A stretch of DNA of 64,000 nt from Allosediminivita pacifica (GCF_003054175.1 NZ_QBKN01000014.1:1-64000); one strand, 5' to 3'; counted from the stretch's first letter, positions 49,529-57,907 are shown. Made by a program: numbers and translations. Notes: generated by a model not told the origin, from the sequence alone.

Positions 49529-49535
49529 CGGGGCA

Positions 49536-51494
49536 TCAGAGCGTCATGCGGAAGAGCGCGAAGCCCTCGTCGGTTTCGCCCGCGGGGGCGATGTCGACGC
49601 TTTCGATGCTCTCGGCGTATTTCGCGCCGGCGGGGCCGGTCTCGAACAGCACCGTGGTGTCTTCCATCGGCTTGAAGGTCCAGTTGGCATCTGCCGAAGG
49701 GCTGACGGTGCCCTGTTCGACGATGTAGCGCACCAGCACGTCACGGTTTGTGTCAGGCCCCTCGAAGATGATGGTGGAGCCGTCGTTGCCGGGGAAGTTG
49801 CCGCCGCCCGAGGCGCGGTAGTTGTTGGTGGCGACGATGAAGTCCTGATCCTCGTCGATGGGCTCGCCCTGGTAGCGCAGGTCCACGATGCGCTGCGCGT
49901 CGGGGTTCACCAGCTCGCCCTCGCTGTCGTAGCGCGAGGGCTGGCTGAGGTCGATCTGATAGGTCACGCCGTCGATCACGTCGAAGTTGTAGGACGGGAA
50001 GTCGGGATTCAGCAGACGCGCATCCTCGGAACCGGGCTCGATCCGGTTGAACATGCCCGCCGAGCGTTCGAGCCATTCGCGCACGGCGCCGCCCTTGATC
50101 TTCACCGCGCGGACGGTGTTCGGGTAGAGATAGAGATCGGCCACGTTCTTGATGGCCACATCGCCCACCGGCACGTCGGTGTAGTATTCCGGGCCGCCGC
50201 GTCCGCCGGCCTTGAAGGGGGCGGCGGCGGAGAGGATGGGAAGGCCCTCGTTCTCGGTGCCGGCCATCATCTGTTCGATGTACCATTCTTGGGCGTTCGA
50301 CACGATCTGGACCGAGGGGTCGTCGGCCACCAGGGCAAAGTAGCTGTGCAGCGGCGCGTCGGTCTTGCCCACGGCGCGGCGGACGTAGGCGAGGGTGGCC
50401 TCGTGCTCCTGCGCGACCGCCTCGATGATGGGCTCGTGGTCGTCGACCAGCGGCGTGATGGAGCGGTCCTCTTCGCGCTGGTAGATCGGGCGGGCCTCGG
50501 CGCTGTGGGAGGCGATGCGCCAGGAGTTGCCGTCGCGCTCGATCATCAGGTCGATGAGGCCCATGTGGCTGCCCCAGTAGCCGGCCATGACGGCGGGCTT
50601 GCCCATGAGGGTGCCGTTGGCGGCATCCACGCCGGCCCAGCCCTCGTAGGTCGAGGAGGGGAAGACGAGGTGCGAGTGCCCGGTCAGCACGGCGTCGATG
50701 CCGTCGATCCCGGCCAGCGGCACGGCGGCGTTCTCCATCCCGTCGGTGTGGTCGGCGGCGCCGATGCCCGAGTGCGCCAGCGCGATCACGATGTCGGCGC
50801 CTTCCTCGCGCATCTGCGGCACCCAGGCGCGGGCGGTCTCGACGATGTCGCGGGCCTCGACGTTGCCTTCGAGGTGCTTGCGGTCCCAATTCATGACCTG
50901 CGGCGGCACGAAGCCGATGAGGCCGATGCGGATGGGGTAGCTTTCGCCGGCGCCGTCGGTGATCTCGCGCTTGAGGATCACGTAGGGGGGCAGGAGGGTC
51001 TGGTCCTCGCGCGGGGAGGCGCCGCGCTGGGTGACGATGTTGGCGCAGACGATGGGATACTCGGCCCCCGCCAGCGACTTGTCGAGGAAGCTGAGGCCGT
51101 AGTTGAATTCGTGGTTGCCGAGGGTCGAGGCGTCGACGCCGAGCGTGTTCATGGCGGTGATGACCGGATGGGGGTCGCCCTCGCTCATGCCCCGCTCGTA
51201 GGCGATGTAGTCGCCCATGGGGTTGCCCTGCAGGAAGTCGCCGTTGTCGAGCAGGATCGAGTTGGTGGCCTCGTTGCGGATGCCCTGGATCAGGCTTGCC
51301 GTGCGCGAGAGGCCGACGGTGTCGATCTCGCGGTCGGCGTAGTAGTCGTAGGGGTAGACGTGGACGTGGATGTCCGTGGTCTCCATGATCCGCAGGTGGG
51401 CCTGGCCGGCTGCGGCGCGGGCGGAGAAGGGGTGCAGGGCGATGAAGCCGGCGGTGCTGGCGAGAAAGCCGCGGCGGTTGATCTTGAGGGACAT
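49536..51494 (-). CDS. cpdB: 2',3'-cyclic-nucleotide 2'-phosphodiesterase/3'-nucleotidase
   Basis: A 652-residue periplasmic enzyme that opens 2',3'-cyclic nucleotides and removes the 3'-phosphate, allowing use of RNA breakdown products. It has a Tat-like signal (INRRGFLASTAGFIALHPF). The metallophosphatase domain shows TTDIHVHVYPYDYY (about 39-52), GNHEFNYGL (about 132-140) and GHSH (about 270). A 5'-nucleotidase C domain follows with FKAGGRGGPEYYTDV. ATG at 51494 follows AGGAGGTCCCCC; the frame is open upstream but without coding character. A Pho-box-like pair lies 57-74 bases upstream. Confidence 0.93.
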   Translation of the reverse strand: MSLKINRRGFLASTAGFIALHPFSARAAAGQAHLRIMETTDIHVHVYPYDYYADREIDTVGLSRTASLIQGIRNEATNSILLDNGDFLQGNPMGDYIAYERGMSEGDPHPVITAMNTLGVDASTLGNHEFNYGLSFLDKSLAGAEYPIVCANIVTQRGASPREDQTLLPPYVILKREITDGAGESYPIRIGLIGFVPPQVMNWDRKHLEGNVEARDIVETARAWVPQMREEGADIVIALAHSGIGAADHTDGMENAAVPLAGIDGIDAVLTGHSHLVFPSSTYEGWAGVDAANGTLMGKPAVMAGYWGSHMGLIDLMIERDGNSWRIASHSAEARPIYQREEDRSITPLVDDHEPIIEAVAQEHEATLAYVRRAVGKTDAPLHSYFALVADDPSVQIVSNAQEWYIEQMMAGTENEGLPILSAAAPFKAGGRGGPEYYTDVPVGDVAIKNVADLYLYPNTVRAVKIKGGAVREWLERSAGMFNRIEPGSEDARLLNPDFPSYNFDVIDGVTYQIDLSQPSRYDSEGELVNPDAQRIVDLRYQGEPIDEDQDFIVATNNYRASGGGNFPGNDGSTIIFEGPDTNRDVLVRYIVEQGTVSPSADANWTFKPMEDTTVLFETGPAGAKYAESIESVDIAPAGETDEGFALFRMTL

Positions 51495-51550
51495 GGGGGA
51501 CCTCCTTGTCGGGTGGGATCGTTTCTTGGCGTTTTCTGCACCAGACCCGC

Positions 51551-51568
51551 GTGACGGTCTCATGACAA
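51551..51568 (-). promoter_or_regulatory. Pho box upstream of cpdB
   Basis: On the minus strand TTGTCAT-GAGA-CCGTCAC gives two CTGTCAT-like units (6 and 5 of 7 matches) with the 11-base period of PhoB sites, 57 bases before the start codon. Confidence 0.55.
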
Positions 51569-51691
51569 GGGGGATGTGGCGGAACGCGGGGGAGGCAACG
51601 TCACCTTCGCCTTGAGGCCGGGGGACATCGGTGACAGCCTCGGCGGCGTGCGGGCCGCATCCCCGGCCGGCCGGAGAGGGAAGGAGATCCC

Positions 51692-52237
51692 ATGTGGACG
51701 GAGTGGTTCTATCCCGGCTCGGCCTCGGCCCTGCTCTGGGTCGTGGTCGGATCTCTGGCGATGTACCTCGTGCTTCTGGGCTTCGCGCGGCTCGCGGGGG
51801 TGCGCAGTTTTGCCGAGATGTCGGCCTTCGACATCGCCGTGACCATCGCGGTGGGCTCGCTGTTGGCAACAACGGTGGCGACGCCGTCGCCGTCGGTGCT
51901 GCAGGGCGCGGTGGCTCTGGGGACGCTGTTCGCGGTCCAGCTGGGGGCCTCGTGGCTGCGGATCCGGTATCCGCGCGTGACCGAGGCGACCGACAACACG
52001 CCGATCCTGCTGGTCGGTCCCGGGGGTAGGCTGAAGCCGAAGGGGATGCAGCGCGCGCGCGTGACCGAGAGCGATCTGCGCTCGCAGCTTCGGGCGCACA
52101 ACGTGCTGGACCTCTCCGAGGTGCAGGCGGTGGTGATCGAAGGGACCGGCAAAATCAACGTGGTGCACGGGCACGGACGGGATGCCGTGGAGGGCCGGTG
52201 GGTCTTCGAGGACGTGCGGGACTACGACGTGGACTGA
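51692..52237 (+). CDS. DUF421 (YetF-like) membrane protein
   Basis: A 181-residue protein with three N-terminal membrane segments (about residues 10-32, 45-62 and 68-86) followed by a small soluble domain. Family marks are the SFAEMSAFDIAVTIAVGSLLATT region (about 39-61, quoted in part), the LVGPGGRLKPKGMQRARVTESDL turn and a closing VVIEGTGKINVV. DUF421 proteins such as YetF are widespread and of uncertain role, in some species linked to spores or the envelope. It is divergent from cpdB. ATG at 51692 has GGAAGGAGATCCC upstream. Confidence 0.87.
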   Translation: MWTEWFYPGSASALLWVVVGSLAMYLVLLGFARLAGVRSFAEMSAFDIAVTIAVGSLLATTVATPSPSVLQGAVALGTLFAVQLGASWLRIRYPRVTEATDNTPILLVGPGGRLKPKGMQRARVTESDLRSQLRAHNVLDLSEVQAVVIEGTGKINVVHGHGRDAVEGRWVFEDVRDYDVD

Positions 52238-52351
52238 GACGCGCGATTGGTTTGCCGAGCCGAGCCTGCTCGTTCGTCGCGACATGATCTTGTTGCCGGC
52301 ACCTGTTTGATGCCAGCCTCTGGTATCTGCAGAGCAATACTGGATGCCAAA

Positions 52352-53158
52352 ATGGAAACTGAGATCCAGGCCTTCCCGGCGGGCGTCGGAGACCACCTGA
52401 AATACTACGTCTATCGTCTTATCGATCCGAGAAACGGCGAGACCTTCTACATCGGAAAGGGGAAGGGGAACCGCATCTTCCAGCACGTCACCGCGACGAA
52501 TCCGGAGGAGGTCGAGAATGACGCCGATCGGGAGGTCGAGGGGGAGGTCGTCAGGGAGGACGAACTGAGCCTGAAGCTTCACCGGATCAACGACATTCGC
52601 CTTGCGAACCTACGGGTGCTCCATGTCGTGCACCGGCACGGGATTCAGGATGCACGGACAGCTTACGAGGTAGAGGCTGCCCTGATCGATGCCTATGGCG
52701 GGTTGACGAACGTCGCCAGTGGTCACCACAGCAACGACCGTGGTCCGATGCACGTTCAGCAGATCCTGGACAAGTACTCTCTCCCTGTTGTGGAACTCGG
52801 AGGGGAAAAGCTGATCCTGATCAATCTGAACCCTTCCAACTATTCCCCCGACGAGTTGCTTGACCGGGTCAGGTATGCTTGGCGGATTTCTCGTGCCAGA
52901 GCCGAAAAGGCTGACTACGTGCTCGCGGTCATCCATGGGGTGGTGAGAGGGATCTTCAAACCAGATTGCTGGCTCGCGGCGACCCCAGAGAATTTCCCCG
53001 AAATACACACGGATGAGACTTCGCCCACCAGGTCGGGGTTCAAGGGACGTATTGCCGACGATGAAACGTGGAACAGGTTCGTCGGCAAACGGGGAAGAAG
53101 ACTGCCGGAAGAGCTACGCCATCGCGGTCAGAACCCGATACGCTACCATAACTGCTAA
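52352..53158 (+). CDS. LEM-3-like GIY-YIG nuclease domain protein
   Basis: A 268-residue protein. Residues about 9-115 form a GIY-YIG nuclease of the LEM-3 type: YYVYRLIDPRNGETFYIGKG holds both GIY and YIG motifs, KGNRIFQH adds the Arg and His, and ARTAYEVEAALIDAYGG carries the metal-binding Glu. The C-terminal half (LILINLNPSNYSPDELLDRV; ISRARAEKADYVLAVIHGVV) is typical of bacterial homologues. DNA cleavage is expected but the biological role is not known. Start at 52352 (METEIQAFPAG) fits the family; no strong ribosome-binding site is seen. Codon use is less G+C-rich than in the neighbours, suggesting acquisition. Confidence 0.85.
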   Translation: METEIQAFPAGVGDHLKYYVYRLIDPRNGETFYIGKGKGNRIFQHVTATNPEEVENDADREVEGEVVREDELSLKLHRINDIRLANLRVLHVVHRHGIQDARTAYEVEAALIDAYGGLTNVASGHHSNDRGPMHVQQILDKYSLPVVELGGEKLILINLNPSNYSPDELLDRVRYAWRISRARAEKADYVLAVIHGVVRGIFKPDCWLAATPENFPEIHTDETSPTRSGFKGRIADDETWNRFVGKRGRRLPEELRHRGQNPIRYHNC

Positions 53159-53195
53159 GGATGCGTGGCCAGCGTCGCGCGATAGCTGGGGCCCA

Positions 53196-53228
53196 AACAA
53201 AAACGCCGCGCAGCGGGGCTGCGCGGCG
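53196..53228 (-). terminator. Terminator of rpsF-rpsR-rplI
   Basis: On the minus strand CGCCGCGCAG-CCCCG-CTGCGCGGCG is followed by TTTTTGTTT. The tail on the opposite strand (TCTTCTGTTCTT) is also T-rich, so it may also stop the convergent nuclease gene. Confidence 0.93.
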
Positions 53229-53254
53229 TCTTCTGTTCTTGTCCGAAGGCCGGA

Positions 53255-53881
53255 TCAGCTGGGCTGCTGCTCGGCTTCCTCTGCGTCACCGCCCCGGGCG
53301 GGGGTGTCGTCGTCGTCATCGGAGGCTGCGCCGCCGATGTCGTCGAAGAGCTGGCTGACCTCGAATTCGGCCTGCGCCTCTTCCTCGGCCTGCTGGTCCT
53401 GAATAGACTTGCCGGAGGCCTGAAGCTCGGCTTCCTCGGGCGAGCGTGCGACGTTCAGCGTGATCGCCACGATCACCTCGGGGTGGAGGTGGAGCTCGAC
53501 CTCGTGGAGGCCCAGTTCCTTGATCGGCTGGCGGATGATGACCTGCTTGCGGTCGACGCTGAAGCCGTTCTCGGTGGCCACGTTGGCGGCGTCACGGGTG
53601 GTGACGGAGCCGTAGAGGTTGCCGCCGTCGGAGGCCTGGCGAATCACGACGAACTGTTCGCCTTCGATCTTCTGTGCCAGCGCCTCGGCTTCCTTGCGGG
53701 TTTCGAGGTTGCGGGCTTCCAGATCGGCCTTCTGGGCTTCGAACCGGTCGACGTTTTCCTTGGACGCGGTCAGCGCCTTGCCCTGCAGCAGCAGGTAGTT
53801 GCGTGCAAAGCCGGGTTTGACATCGACGATGTCGCCCATCTGGCCCAGCTTGGCCACGCGTTCGAGAAGAATGACCTGCAT
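53255..53881 (-). CDS. rplI: 50S ribosomal protein L9 with acidic C-terminal tail
   Basis: A 208-residue L9. The N-terminal rRNA-binding domain [31 protein letters not shown] (quoted in two overlapping parts in the family) and the long connecting helix are standard. The C-terminal domain ends near residue 150. The extra 55 residues are acidic and disordered ([24 protein letters not shown], then AEEAEQQPS). Similar extensions are seen in related Rhodobacteraceae. It is last in the rpsF-rpsR-rplI operon, 10 bases after rpsR. Confidence 0.97.
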   Translation of the reverse strand: MQVILLERVAKLGQMGDIVDVKPGFARNYLLLQGKALTASKENVDRFEAQKADLEARNLETRKEAEALAQKIEGEQFVVIRQASDGGNLYGSVTTRDAANVATENGFSVDRKQVIIRQPIKELGLHEVELHLHPEVIVAITLNVARSPEEAELQASGKSIQDQQAEEEAQAEFEVSQLFDDIGGAASDDDDDTPARGGDAEEAEQQPS

Positions 53882-53891
53882 GGTGTTCTCC

Positions 53892-54119
53892 TTACTTCAC
53901 GGCGTAGGGGAGCAGGGCGAGGAAACGGGCACGCTTGATTGCACGGGCCAGTTCACGCTGCTTCTTGGAAGAGACTGCGGTGATGCGCGAGGGCACGATC
54001 TTGCCGCGCTCGGAAATGTAGCGCTGCAGCAGCTTGGTGTCCTTGTAGTCGATCTTGGGCGCGTTGGCACCCGAGAAGGGACACACCTTGCGGCGGCGGA
54101 AAAACGGTTTGGCTGCCAT
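53892..54119 (-). CDS. rpsR: 30S ribosomal protein S18
   Basis: A 75-residue S18 of normal length with the signature [19 protein letters not shown] (23-41) and the basic end [17 protein letters not shown]18 pairs with S6 on the 30S platform. The single Cys (C13, KVCPFSG) is not accompanied by others, so this is the zinc-free form. A TATAACC-AAT context and AAGGAGATATAACC precede the ATG. It is the middle gene of the operon. Confidence 0.98.
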   Translation of the reverse strand: MAAKPFFRRRKVCPFSGANAPKIDYKDTKLLQRYISERGKIVPSRITAVSSKKQRELARAIKRARFLALLPYAVK

Positions 54120-54137
54120 TGGTTATATCTCCTTCTA

Positions 54138-54500
54138 TCAGCTACGGTCGCGGCGTTCGCGCCGGCCGTCGCGCTCGTCTTTCTTCTGCATCTGGATCGA
54201 CGGACCGCCTTCGTGCTCTTCCACCTTGATGGTGAGCACGCGCATCACGTCGTCGTGCAGGCGCATGAGGCGTTCCATCTCGTGAATGGCCGTCGCGGGT
54301 GCGTCGGTCTTCAGGAAGGCGTAGTGCCCCTTGCGGTTCTTGTTGATCTTGTAGGCCATCGTCTTGACGCCCCAGTACTCGCTGTCCACGAGCTGGCCGC
54401 CGTTGTCGGAAAGCACGGTCGAGAAGTGTTCGATCAGGCCTTCGGCCTGCGCGTTGGACAGGTCCTGACGCGCGATAAAAACATGCTCATAGAGCGGCAT
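54138..54500 (-). CDS. rpsF: 30S ribosomal protein S6
   Basis: A 120-residue S6 with the ferredoxin-like fold signature MPLYEHVFIARQDLSNAQ at the start and INKNRKGHYAFLKTDAP (about 52-68). The C-terminal tail is charged and flexible (EEHEGGPSIQMQKKDERDGRRERRDRS, quoted in part). First gene of the operon; its leader contains a closed stem domain that may bind the S6:S18 complex. GGAGATAAC precedes the ATG. Confidence 0.98.
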   Translation of the reverse strand: MPLYEHVFIARQDLSNAQAEGLIEHFSTVLSDNGGQLVDSEYWGVKTMAYKINKNRKGHYAFLKTDAPATAIHEMERLMRLHDDVMRVLTIKVEEHEGGPSIQMQKKDERDGRRERRDRS

Positions 54501-54550
54501 GTTATCTCCGTTCTTCTGTCTGGGCGCATTTCAAAGGACGCGGGTTCATG

Positions 54551-54603
54551 CCTTCCGCCCCGGTCCACGAGAGACTGCGCGGTTGTCGATACTCCGCGGA
54601 AGG
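54551..54603 (-). promoter_or_regulatory. Structured rpsF leader, candidate S6:S18 autoregulatory element
   Basis: In the transcript, CCTTCCGC (54596-54603) pairs with GCGGAAGG (54551-54558), closing a domain of about 37 bases. Its interior contains ACCG and GACCGG words. A conserved rpsF-leader RNA with an exposed CCG that mimics the 16S binding site of S6:S18 is known in many bacteria. The match here is structural inference only. Confidence 0.35.
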
Positions 54604-54610
54604 TTCGCGG

Positions 54611-54638
54611 GGTATAACGATCTGTGGCGCATTTGCAA
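54611..54638 (-). promoter_or_regulatory. Promoter of rpsF-rpsR-rplI
   Basis: TTGCAA (54633-54638) and TATACC (54611-54616) on the minus strand are separated by 16 bases. This predicts a leader of about 100 bases before rpsF, beginning just at the paired domain at 54603. Confidence 0.55.
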
Positions 54639-54771
54639 GGGTGGAAGGGACGCGGGCGATGCGGGGCCGATCTCTGCCGGTTGGTGGGGGGCGGGGCGCA
54701 CCGTTGCGCCGCTCGCGCGGGGGCTGTAAGGGGCTGCCGCAGGACAGTCACGGACTTTTAGGGAGGCCCGC

Positions 54772-55713
54772 ATGCCCCGCGCGTTCATCTTTCCCGGGCA
54801 GGGAGCCCAGGCCATCGGCATGGGCAAGGATCTGGCGGAGGCCTACCCGCAGGCCCGTGCCGTCTTCGATGAGGTCGACGAGGCGCTTGGCGAAAAGCTG
54901 TCCCAGCTGATCTGGGAAGGCGAGGCCGAGACCCTGACCCTGACCGAGAACGCGCAGCCCGCGCTGATGGCAACTTCGATCGCGGCCATGCGCGCGCTCG
55001 AGGCCGAGGGCGTGGACATCACCGCGGCTTCCTACGTGGCCGGGCACAGCCTTGGCGAATATTCTGCCCTGACCGCGGCGGGCGCGCTGAGCCTTGGCGA
55101 CGCGGCGCGGCTTCTGCGGCTGCGCGGGCGCGCGATGCAGGAGGCGGTGCCGGTGGGCGAAGGTGCCATGGCGGCGCTGCTGGGCCTCGATCTGGAGGCC
55201 GTGCGGGCGCTGGTCTCCGAGGCAGCGCAGGGCGATGTGCTGGCCGCAGCCAACGACAACGATCCCGCGCAGGTGGTGATTTCCGGTCAGAAGGCGGCGG
55301 TCGAGCGCGCGGTGGAGGCGGCCAAGGGCGCCGGTGCCAAGCGCGCGGTCATGCTGCCGGTGAGCGCGCCGTTCCATTGCGAGCTGATGCAGCCCGCCGC
55401 CGAGGCCATGCGCGCGGCACTGGCCGAGGTCGAGATCGCGGCGCCGAAGGTGCCGCTGGTGGCCAACGTGGTGGCCGAGGCCGTGGACGATCCGGCGCGG
55501 ATCCGCGAGCTTCTGGTCGAGCAGGTCTGCGGCGCTGTGCGCTGGCGCGAGTCCGTGGAATGGATGGTTGCGCAGGGCGTGGACGAGTTCTGGGAAGTGG
55601 GCGCCGGCAAGGCGCTGAGCGGCATGGTGCGCCGCATCCACCGGCCCGCCGCGGTGCGCACCGTGGGCAGCGCCTCGGACGCAGGTGATGCGGCGGCGAG
55701 CCTGAAGGCCTGA
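54772..55713 (+). CDS. fabD: Malonyl-CoA:ACP transacylase FabD
   Basis: A 313-residue enzyme loading malonate onto acyl carrier protein for fatty acid elongation. The nucleophile elbow GHSLGEYSAL places the catalytic Ser at 93. FIFPGQGAQAIGMGKD near the start and the catalytic His in VSAPFHCELMQPAA (about 197-210) complete the site. ATG at 54772 follows AGGGAGGCCCGC. It begins the fabD-fabG-acpP group, with 43 bases to fabG. Confidence 0.97.
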   Translation: MPRAFIFPGQGAQAIGMGKDLAEAYPQARAVFDEVDEALGEKLSQLIWEGEAETLTLTENAQPALMATSIAAMRALEAEGVDITAASYVAGHSLGEYSALTAAGALSLGDAARLLRLRGRAMQEAVPVGEGAMAALLGLDLEAVRALVSEAAQGDVLAAANDNDPAQVVISGQKAAVERAVEAAKGAGAKRAVMLPVSAPFHCELMQPAAEAMRAALAEVEIAAPKVPLVANVVAEAVDDPARIRELLVEQVCGAVRWRESVEWMVAQGVDEFWEVGAGKALSGMVRRIHRPAAVRTVGSASDAGDAAASLKA

Positions 55714-55756
55714 GCCGGGCGGCACGAGACAACGACAAGCGACAGGGATAGCGACA

Positions 55757-56494
55757 ATGTTCGATCTGACGGGAAAATCGGCCCTCATCACGGGCGCCTC
55801 GGGCGGTATCGGCGGCGAGGTGGCCCGGGTGCTGCACGGCGCGGGCGCGACGGTGGGGCTTTCTGGCACGCGGACCGAGCCGCTCGAGGCGCTGGCCGCC
55901 GAGCTGGGCGAGCGGGCGCACGTGCTGCCGTGCAACCTGAGCGACGCCGAGGCGGTCAACGCCCTGCCCAAGCAGGCGGCCGAGGCCATGGGATCGGTCG
56001 ACATCCTGGTGAACAACGCGGGCATCACGCGCGACAACCTGTTCATGCGGATGTCCGAAGAGGAATGGGCCAGCGTTCTGGACGTGAACCTCACCTCGGG
56101 GTTTCGCCTGTGCAAGGGCGTGCTGCGCGGCATGATGAAGGCGCGCTGGGGCCGGATCGTGAACATCTCGTCCATCGTCGGCGCCACGGGCAATCCCGGG
56201 CAGGGCAACTACGCCGCCGCCAAGGCCGGTCTGGTGGGCATGACCAAGTCGCTGGCCTACGAGGTGGCGACGCGCGGTGTGACCGTGAACGCGGTTGCGC
56301 CGGGCTTTATCGAGACGGCGATGACGGAAAAGCTCAACGACGATCAGAAGGCGGGAATTCTGGGTCAGATTCCGATGGGGCGTATGGGAAGCCCTTCCGA
56401 AATCGCCGCCGCCGTGCTTTACCTTGCAAGCGCCGAAGCGGGCTACGTGACCGGTACCACGCTGCACGTCAACGGCGGTATGGCGATGCTCTGA
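55757..56494 (+). CDS. fabG: 3-oxoacyl-[ACP] reductase FabG
   Basis: A 245-residue short-chain dehydrogenase that reduces 3-oxoacyl-ACP with NADPH. The cofactor motif TGASGGIGG is at about 13-21, NNAGITRDNL near 82-91, the catalytic Ser in NISSIVGATGNPG and the YxxxK motif in NYAAAKAGL near 151-159. The C-terminus YVTGTTLHVNGGMAML is characteristic. It lies between fabD and acpP, which confirms the fatty acid role. Confidence 0.97.
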   Translation: MFDLTGKSALITGASGGIGGEVARVLHGAGATVGLSGTRTEPLEALAAELGERAHVLPCNLSDAEAVNALPKQAAEAMGSVDILVNNAGITRDNLFMRMSEEEWASVLDVNLTSGFRLCKGVLRGMMKARWGRIVNISSIVGATGNPGQGNYAAAKAGLVGMTKSLAYEVATRGVTVNAVAPGFIETAMTEKLNDDQKAGILGQIPMGRMGSPSEIAAAVLYLASAEAGYVTGTTLHVNGGMAML

Positions 56495-56524
56495 CAGGGA
56501 CATCACGCGACGATGACAAAGCTG

Positions 56525-56552
56525 TTGTCATCTTTGGTGCCTGTGCTATAGG
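56525..56552 (+). promoter_or_regulatory. Candidate acpP promoter
   Basis: TTGTCA (56525-56530) and TATAGG (56547-56552) with a 16-base spacer stand about 150 bases before acpP. A dedicated promoter would allow the very high expression needed for acyl carrier protein. Confidence 0.5.
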
Positions 56553-56702
56553 CGCCGCAGATTTTGGCCGGGGGGATTGCGCCACTGGCCTAGCCCGTCC
56601 ATGTGGTGGGCCTAGCCGCCCGCAAGGGCACTCGATGCCACCCCCGGCAGGGCGAGGGCGAAGGAAAAGGGCCTGAAGGTCCGAAGGAAGTGAGGAAGAG
56701 AC

Positions 56703-56939
56703 ATGAGTGATGACATCGCCGAGCGCGTCAAGAAGATCGTCGTCGAGCACCTGAGCGTCGAGGAAGACAAGGTCACCGAGAACGCTTCGTTCATCGACGA
56801 CCTGGGCGCGGACAGCCTCGACACCGTCGAGCTGGTCATGGCGTTCGAGGAAGAGTTCGGCATCGAGATCCCGGACGACGCCGCCGAGACCATCCAGACT
56901 TTCGGCGACGCGGTGAAGTTCATCAAGGAAGCGCAGTAA
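56703..56939 (+). CDS. acpP: Acyl carrier protein
   Basis: A 78-residue acidic carrier with the phosphopantetheine attachment motif GADSLD, Ser 38, followed by the recognition helix [18 protein letters not shown]. It carries growing chains among FabD, FabG and other fatty acid enzymes and would also donate to OlsB and OlsA. GAGGAAGAGAC precedes the ATG. A strong terminator follows. Confidence 0.99.
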   Translation: MSDDIAERVKKIVVEHLSVEEDKVTENASFIDDLGADSLDTVELVMAFEEEFGIEIPDDAAETIQTFGDAVKFIKEAQ

Positions 56940-56979
56940 GCGGCTTCCGTCCGCTTCCGCGGATATTGCAAGTTTCGGA

Positions 56980-57006
56980 CGGCGCCCCTTTGCGGGCGCC
57001 GTTTTC
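56980..57006 (+). terminator. Terminator of acpP
   Basis: CGGCGCCC/GGGCGCCG with a six-base loop (56980-57001) is followed by TTTT, 40 bases after the acpP stop. Confidence 0.92.
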
Positions 57007-57081
57007 GTGTTCGCGGGCCATAGGGCGCCGTTCACGTTTGGCCGCTAGGCAGGGCGGATTATCGATTTCCCGGAGCTTGCC

Positions 57082-57645
57082 ATGATCCTTCGTCCCACCG
57101 CTGTCGCCCTTCTGGCGGTTGTCGCCTTTCCCTCCTTCGCCGAGGAGGTGCAGCTTGCCTATTGGGAGCACGGCTCCTGGCGGGTGGCGCTGGTGGAGGA
57201 CACGCAGTGGAACATGCGCAGCTGCCGGGTCTGGACCGGTGGTGACGGCAACGGCACGCTGGCGCTGCATGTGGGCGACGGTGGGGCGGATGCCTCGTTC
57301 TCCTACGAGCCGGTGACCTTCCGCAACATGGCGCCGCCCATGACGCTCGACGACGAGGTGGTGCTGATGTTCGACGGGCAGGAAAGCTGGATCGCCGACG
57401 AGCTGACGGTGTCGGAGTATCACAACGATTTCGGGGATTTCGTGGTGGATGCCTCGCTGTCCAACAGCTTTGTGTCCGAGACCGTCAAGGAGCTGCGCGC
57501 GGGCAACACGGTCATTGTCGGCGTGAGACGGGGCGGTGCACCGAAGGTCTTCGATACCTTCCTGCTGAACGGGTTCACGGCGACCTGGCTGAAGGCCTCG
57601 GAGTGGTGCCAGTTCAATGCGGGGAAGTCGTTCTTCTCGTCTTGA
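57082..57645 (+). CDS. Exported protein of unknown function
   Basis: A 187-residue protein with a short Sec signal (ILRPTAVALLAVVAFPSFAEE, cleavage near 20). The mature part is predicted beta-rich: VQLAYWEHGSWRVALVED, CRVWTGGDGNGTLAL and EVVLMFDGQESW. Two cysteines (about C46 and C179) could form a disulfide in the periplasm. I do not recognise the family. Good coding composition and TGCC spacing support it as real. It is monocistronic between the acpP terminator and the branched palindrome. Confidence 0.75.
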   Translation: MILRPTAVALLAVVAFPSFAEEVQLAYWEHGSWRVALVEDTQWNMRSCRVWTGGDGNGTLALHVGDGGADASFSYEPVTFRNMAPPMTLDDEVVLMFDGQESWIADELTVSEYHNDFGDFVVDASLSNSFVSETVKELRAGNTVIVGVRRGGAPKVFDTFLLNGFTATWLKASEWCQFNAGKSFFSS

Positions 57646-57838
57646 TGAGGGTTTGAGGGCCGACCGCCGGATGGAAAAAGCGCCGGACTGCTTTCGCGGC
57701 CCGGCGCTCTGCTTGGCGGGATTGCGTCAGGTTTCGGAGCCGGGGGCACGATGGTTATCTGCCCGGGGCTCCGCCTGGAGAGTTCGCCGCCGCCAACGGC
57801 GCAGGTCCGGAAAATGCCTGGGGCCCGGGGCTCCGCCC

Positions 57839-57907
57839 GTGATCATCCCGAAAGGTCCCCCGGACCTTTCGCTCCCGCGCCGGAGGCGCGGGAGTTCGGA
57901 TGATCAC
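57839..57907. repeat. Three-stem branched palindrome (three-way junction)
   Basis: Three perfect 10-bp stems nest in 69 bases. The outer stem GTGATCATCC (57839-57848) pairs with GGATGATCAC (57898-57907). Inside are CGAAAGGTCC/GGACCTTTCG (57849-57871, loop CCC) and CTCCCGCGCC/GGCGCGGGAG (57872-57894, loop GGA); only TTC is unpaired at the junction. The right arm includes the stop codon of the iron-binding protein gene. It may be one copy of a mobile palindromic family; no second copy is in the window. Confidence 0.85.
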
